Source: an uncultured Prevotellaceae bacterium
GTDB lineage: Bacteria > Bacteroidota > Bacteroidia > Bacteroidales > Bacteroidaceae
Length of the DNA stretch: 46,283 nt
Assembly: GCA_900316355.1 (NCBI GenBank)
Contig: ONCQ01000019.1
Span: 1 to 46,283, forward strand
Reading direction: 5' to 3'
The notes beneath the pieces are model-generated. The model saw only the letters and a list, made by a program, of their open reading frames with translations, was not told where the DNA came from and did not search any database. A program made the translations under genes and the position numbers. This document shows positions 44,461-46,283 of this stretch, piece after piece (within the stretch, counting starts at the first letter, position 1; the number at the start of each line of letters is the position of its first letter).

Positions 44461-45600
44461 CTAGAATATGTCACCGTTCCAAAGCATCTTCAGGAAGTCC
44501 AGAACGTAAATCAATTCTTCGTCACCGGATTTGCGGGTGATTGGGTCTAGTGACACGAGGATCAGTCGGCAATCAGGGTGCTCCTCTTTGAAGGCTTTGA
44601 GTCCTTTCTTGTGTTTCGTCTCCACACGCTCTGAGGACTTGATCTCAATAGCAACTTTTGCATCTCCGATAACAGCATCCACTTCTTTCTGGTCATAAGT
44701 GTGCCAATAGGATATCGTGTCTCGCTTGTCGTTGTATCCTTTGAAGGCAATGATTTCCTGCATCACAAGGTGCTCAAAAGCGTGACCGTAATCATCGGTG
44801 CCCCGCTTCAGGGAAGTGCGCCCCATCAGGTAGTTGGCAAGTCCAACATCAAAATAGTAGAACCGTGGAGCCTGAATAATCTTCCGCTTGATTTCTTTCC
44901 GGAATGCCGGAATCTCATATCCGATAAGCGTATCATACAGAATCTGAAAATACGACTTGACGGTCTTGGCTGAAACACCACAGTCTGAAGCAATGTTGGA
45001 ATAGTTCAGTATTTCTCCGTCAGAAATGGCTGCGACCTCCATAAACCGCTCGAATGCATCGAGTTCCCTGACTTCGCCCTCTTCCCTAATTTCTTCGTCC
45101 AGATACACTTTCACGTAACCCGACAAACGTTTGGTGGCATCCTCTACCATATAGTGACGTGGAATCATACCATTCTGAACGGCACGATCGATTTGGAAGT
45201 CCGTTACTTCAGGCCATACCAGAGGATAAAGCGTTTCGGGTATCGCACGACCTCCAAGCGTATTGGCGCCTGAACGCTTGAGCTTCCGAGCGCTAGAACC
45301 ACTGAGGATGAAGAACAATCCCCTGTCCACCATCAAGGAGTGCACCACGTCCAACAGTTCCGGCACTTTCTGTATTTCATCAACGATGACCAGCGTACCG
45401 GCAGGTTTGTCCTGAAGGGCCTCCCAAAGGGAATTTGGATTCAGCTTGAGGGCTTTTCTGACTCTTGGATTAAGTAAATCATAGTAAATTGCTCCTTTGA
45501 ACCGTTCTTTCAAAAGAGTGGATTTGCCCGTCTGGCGTGCACCAAACAGGAACATTCCCTCATCCAACTTGCTCTCTACATCAAATATTCTCTTATACAT
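44461..45600 (-). CDS. AAA-family ATPase with DUF4143 domain
   Basis: 379 residues. Walker A GARQTGKSTLL (20-30), Walker B LVIVDEIQKVP, sensor FILSGSSARKLK, and C-terminal DUF4143 part with YFDVGLANYLMGR and a nuclease-like motif (EVDAVIGDAKVAIEIKSSER, resembling the D-x(n)-E-x-K of PD-(D/E)XK nucleases). These proteins are widespread in Bacteroidales as single genes, sometimes called archaeal-type ATPases; biological role is unknown. It has its own promoter 84-115 nt upstream. Confidence 0.85.
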   Translation of the reverse strand: MYKRIFDVESKLDEGMFLFGARQTGKSTLLKERFKGAIYYDLLNPRVRKALKLNPNSLWEALQDKPAGTLVIVDEIQKVPELLDVVHSLMVDRGLFFILSGSSARKLKRSGANTLGGRAIPETLYPLVWPEVTDFQIDRAVQNGMIPRHYMVEDATKRLSGYVKVYLDEEIREEGEVRELDAFERFMEVAAISDGEILNYSNIASDCGVSAKTVKSYFQILYDTLIGYEIPAFRKEIKRKIIQAPRFYYFDVGLANYLMGRTSLKRGTDDYGHAFEHLVMQEIIAFKGYNDKRDTISYWHTYDQKEVDAVIGDAKVAIEIKSSERVETKHKKGLKAFKEEHPDCRLILVSLDPITRKSGDEELIYVLDFLKMLWNGDIF

Positions 45601-45683
45601 AAATCCATGAAACTTGAGTGTGTACTCCTAAATTTTATGTGAAAATCGGGAGTATGGTCACGTATTTTACAACTTTTTCCGTG

Positions 45684-45715
45684 CAAAGATACACATTTTT
45701 ATGGGGAAAAAACAA
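45684..45715 (-). promoter_or_regulatory. Promoter of the AAA/DUF4143 gene
   Basis: Minus strand TTG (45715-45713), 21 nt, TATCTTTG (45691-45684). Spacing is within the known range. The stretch 45601-45683 is its leader; 45716-45782 shows nothing. Confidence 0.65.
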
Positions 45716-45791
45716 TTGCTGCATTACCGGCAACCCCGTTTTTAAGTATATTTAAGGATATGACATTGTGAATAGCTTCCCTGTAACCACT

Positions 45792-45837
45792 AAAATAAAT
45801 CCCGCCGCACGGTGCATTGATGGCACTATGCGGCGGG
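45792..45837 (-). terminator. Rho-independent terminator of the small ORF transcript
   Basis: Minus strand CCCGCCGCA (45837-45829), loop with an inner GTGC/GCAC pair, TGCGGCGGG (45809-45801), then ATTTATTTTAG. GC-rich stem and U-rich tail point to termination leftwards. On its outside AGTGGTTAC/GTAACCACT (45838-45846, 45783-45791) forms a second stem, leaving the 9-nt tail as a one-sided bulge. Confidence 0.7.
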
Positions 45838-45842
45838 AGTGG

Positions 45843-46010
45843 TTACTGCCTCCCCTCGGGGAGGTTCTTGTCGAGAGGTCGAGCGGAAAGGATTATTACT
45901 TTTTCGCCTATTTGATCTTCTTCGACATGATTACCCTCTAGAGGGTAAGACGGAGAGGATGGATAAAAGCCACAAGGGATGCTCAAGAAAATATTTTTAA
46001 CAAAATTCAT
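45843..46010 (-). CDS. Small 55-residue protein of unknown function
   Basis: ATG at 46008-46010, TAA at 45843-45845. The sequence begins MNFVKNIFLSIPCGFYPSSP, continues SYPLEGNHVEEDQIGEKVII and ends LSARPLDKNLPEGRQ. It lies between a perfect consensus promoter and a strong terminator, so the transcription unit is convincing. A palindrome (TTACCCTCTAGAGGGTAA, 45931-45948) lies inside it and a CCTCCCCTCGGGGAGG hairpin (45849-45864) covers the last codons (LPEGR). No Shine-Dalgarno is seen, usual for this phylum. I do not know the family; an RNA function of the same transcript is the alternative. Confidence 0.6.
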   Translation of the reverse strand: MNFVKNIFLSIPCGFYPSSPSYPLEGNHVEEDQIGEKVIILSARPLDKNLPEGRQ

Positions 46011-46103
46011 GCGCACACCGCACCCGTAAATTGTTCAAGAAGTCAAAGCTGAAGAGGGCATAAAAAGACTTACACGTTTTTCCCTTTCGTCTTAATTTTG
46101 CTG

Positions 46104-46134
46104 CAAAAGTACATATTCCCTTTGAATCTGCAAA
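46104..46134 (-). promoter_or_regulatory. Consensus promoter of the small ORF
   Basis: Minus strand TTTG (46134-46131), exactly 19 nt, TACTTTTG (46111-46104): the full Bacteroidetes vegetative promoter consensus. The leader to the ATG is about 87 nt. Between 46135 and 46283 I see no gene. Confidence 0.8.
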
Positions 46135-46283
46135 TAAAAGCCTCATTTTTCCGTGTTTTTATTGCGCGCATATTAAAATAATTGTGGTTCTGCGTCAATT
46201 TGGGTGGTAATTAGTCTCTTGGAATGATCGTATAATTATTTGATATTCAACAAATAAACAGCCGTTAAAAGTTGCAGATGTGC

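Noticed and set aside
45783-45846. Integron attC site
   Set aside because: The hairpin has bulged bases but lacks RYYYAAC/GTTRRRY core sites and no integrase is nearby.
45770-46000. 6S RNA gene
   Set aside because: There is a bulged long hairpin, but the open frame, promoter and terminator orientation fit a small mRNA better and I cannot confirm a 6S consensus.

Overview
The window looks like a chromosomal piece of a Bacteroidales bacterium, most likely Prevotellaceae. Supporting signs are promoters of the Bacteroidetes type (TTG/TTTG, 19-21 nt, TAnnTTTG) in front of many genes, a UpxY antiterminator, a FimB/Mfa2-type fimbrial lipoprotein, a C10 peptidase with a type IX secretion-like tail, a FatA-like acyl-ACP thioesterase, and very little Shine-Dalgarno signal. 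No species can be named from the sequence alone.

Left third (1-11,350), accessory and AT-richer. It starts with the N-terminal part of a UpxY antiterminator running off the left edge, which suggests a capsule or exopolysaccharide locus beyond it. A split HipA-type kinase module follows, with a 35-residue leader ORF, the kinase, and a separate HipA N-terminal domain chained by ATGA overlaps. Next come a large STAND ATPase with a HEPN-like RxxxxxH motif, then a tightly overlapping operon (Cys-rich 133-aa protein, Hanks-type protein kinase, 513-aa TPR-like protein, 4-TM membrane protein) that I cannot match to any described system. The operon is preceded by a 145-aa protein and a DUF3990-like remnant. 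Four-helix-bundle (23S rRNA intervening-sequence type) genes are scattered between these modules: one intact, one frameshifted, one split by a 69-bp MITE-like insertion, and one surviving only as a start-codon remnant. They sit beside purine-rich minisatellites.

Middle (11,364-19,840), minus strand and GC-richer: fimbrial lipoprotein, ugd, a NusG/UpxY-like regulator with a long C-terminal extension, a MalY/PatB aminotransferase, a DUF3737 beta-helix protein and a MATE exporter. The intergenic gaps are packed with ten copies of a roughly 45-bp REP-like palindrome and GGGTTAAGG/GGTTCAAAG-type tandem repeats. Repeat sequence has also entered several reading frames without breaking them (ugd, the NusG-like gene, the MATE gene, a response regulator; N- and C-terminal tails in lptF and lon).

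Right part (20,047-46,283), core genome: aldose-epimerase-like protein, glycosyltransferase, rarA with tRNA-Gly(CCC) in its leader, NhaD-type antiporter, acyltransferase, golvesin/amidase-like secreted protein, TrmN6-type methyltransferase, lon, tgt, LptF/G permease and DEAD-box helicase. These are followed by a PhoBR-like two-component pair with a Na/Pi cotransporter, an acyl-ACP thioesterase, a C10 peptidase and an AAA/DUF4143 ATPase. At the right edge a complete small transcription unit (consensus promoter, 55-codon ORF, hairpin terminator) encodes an unrecognised small protein.
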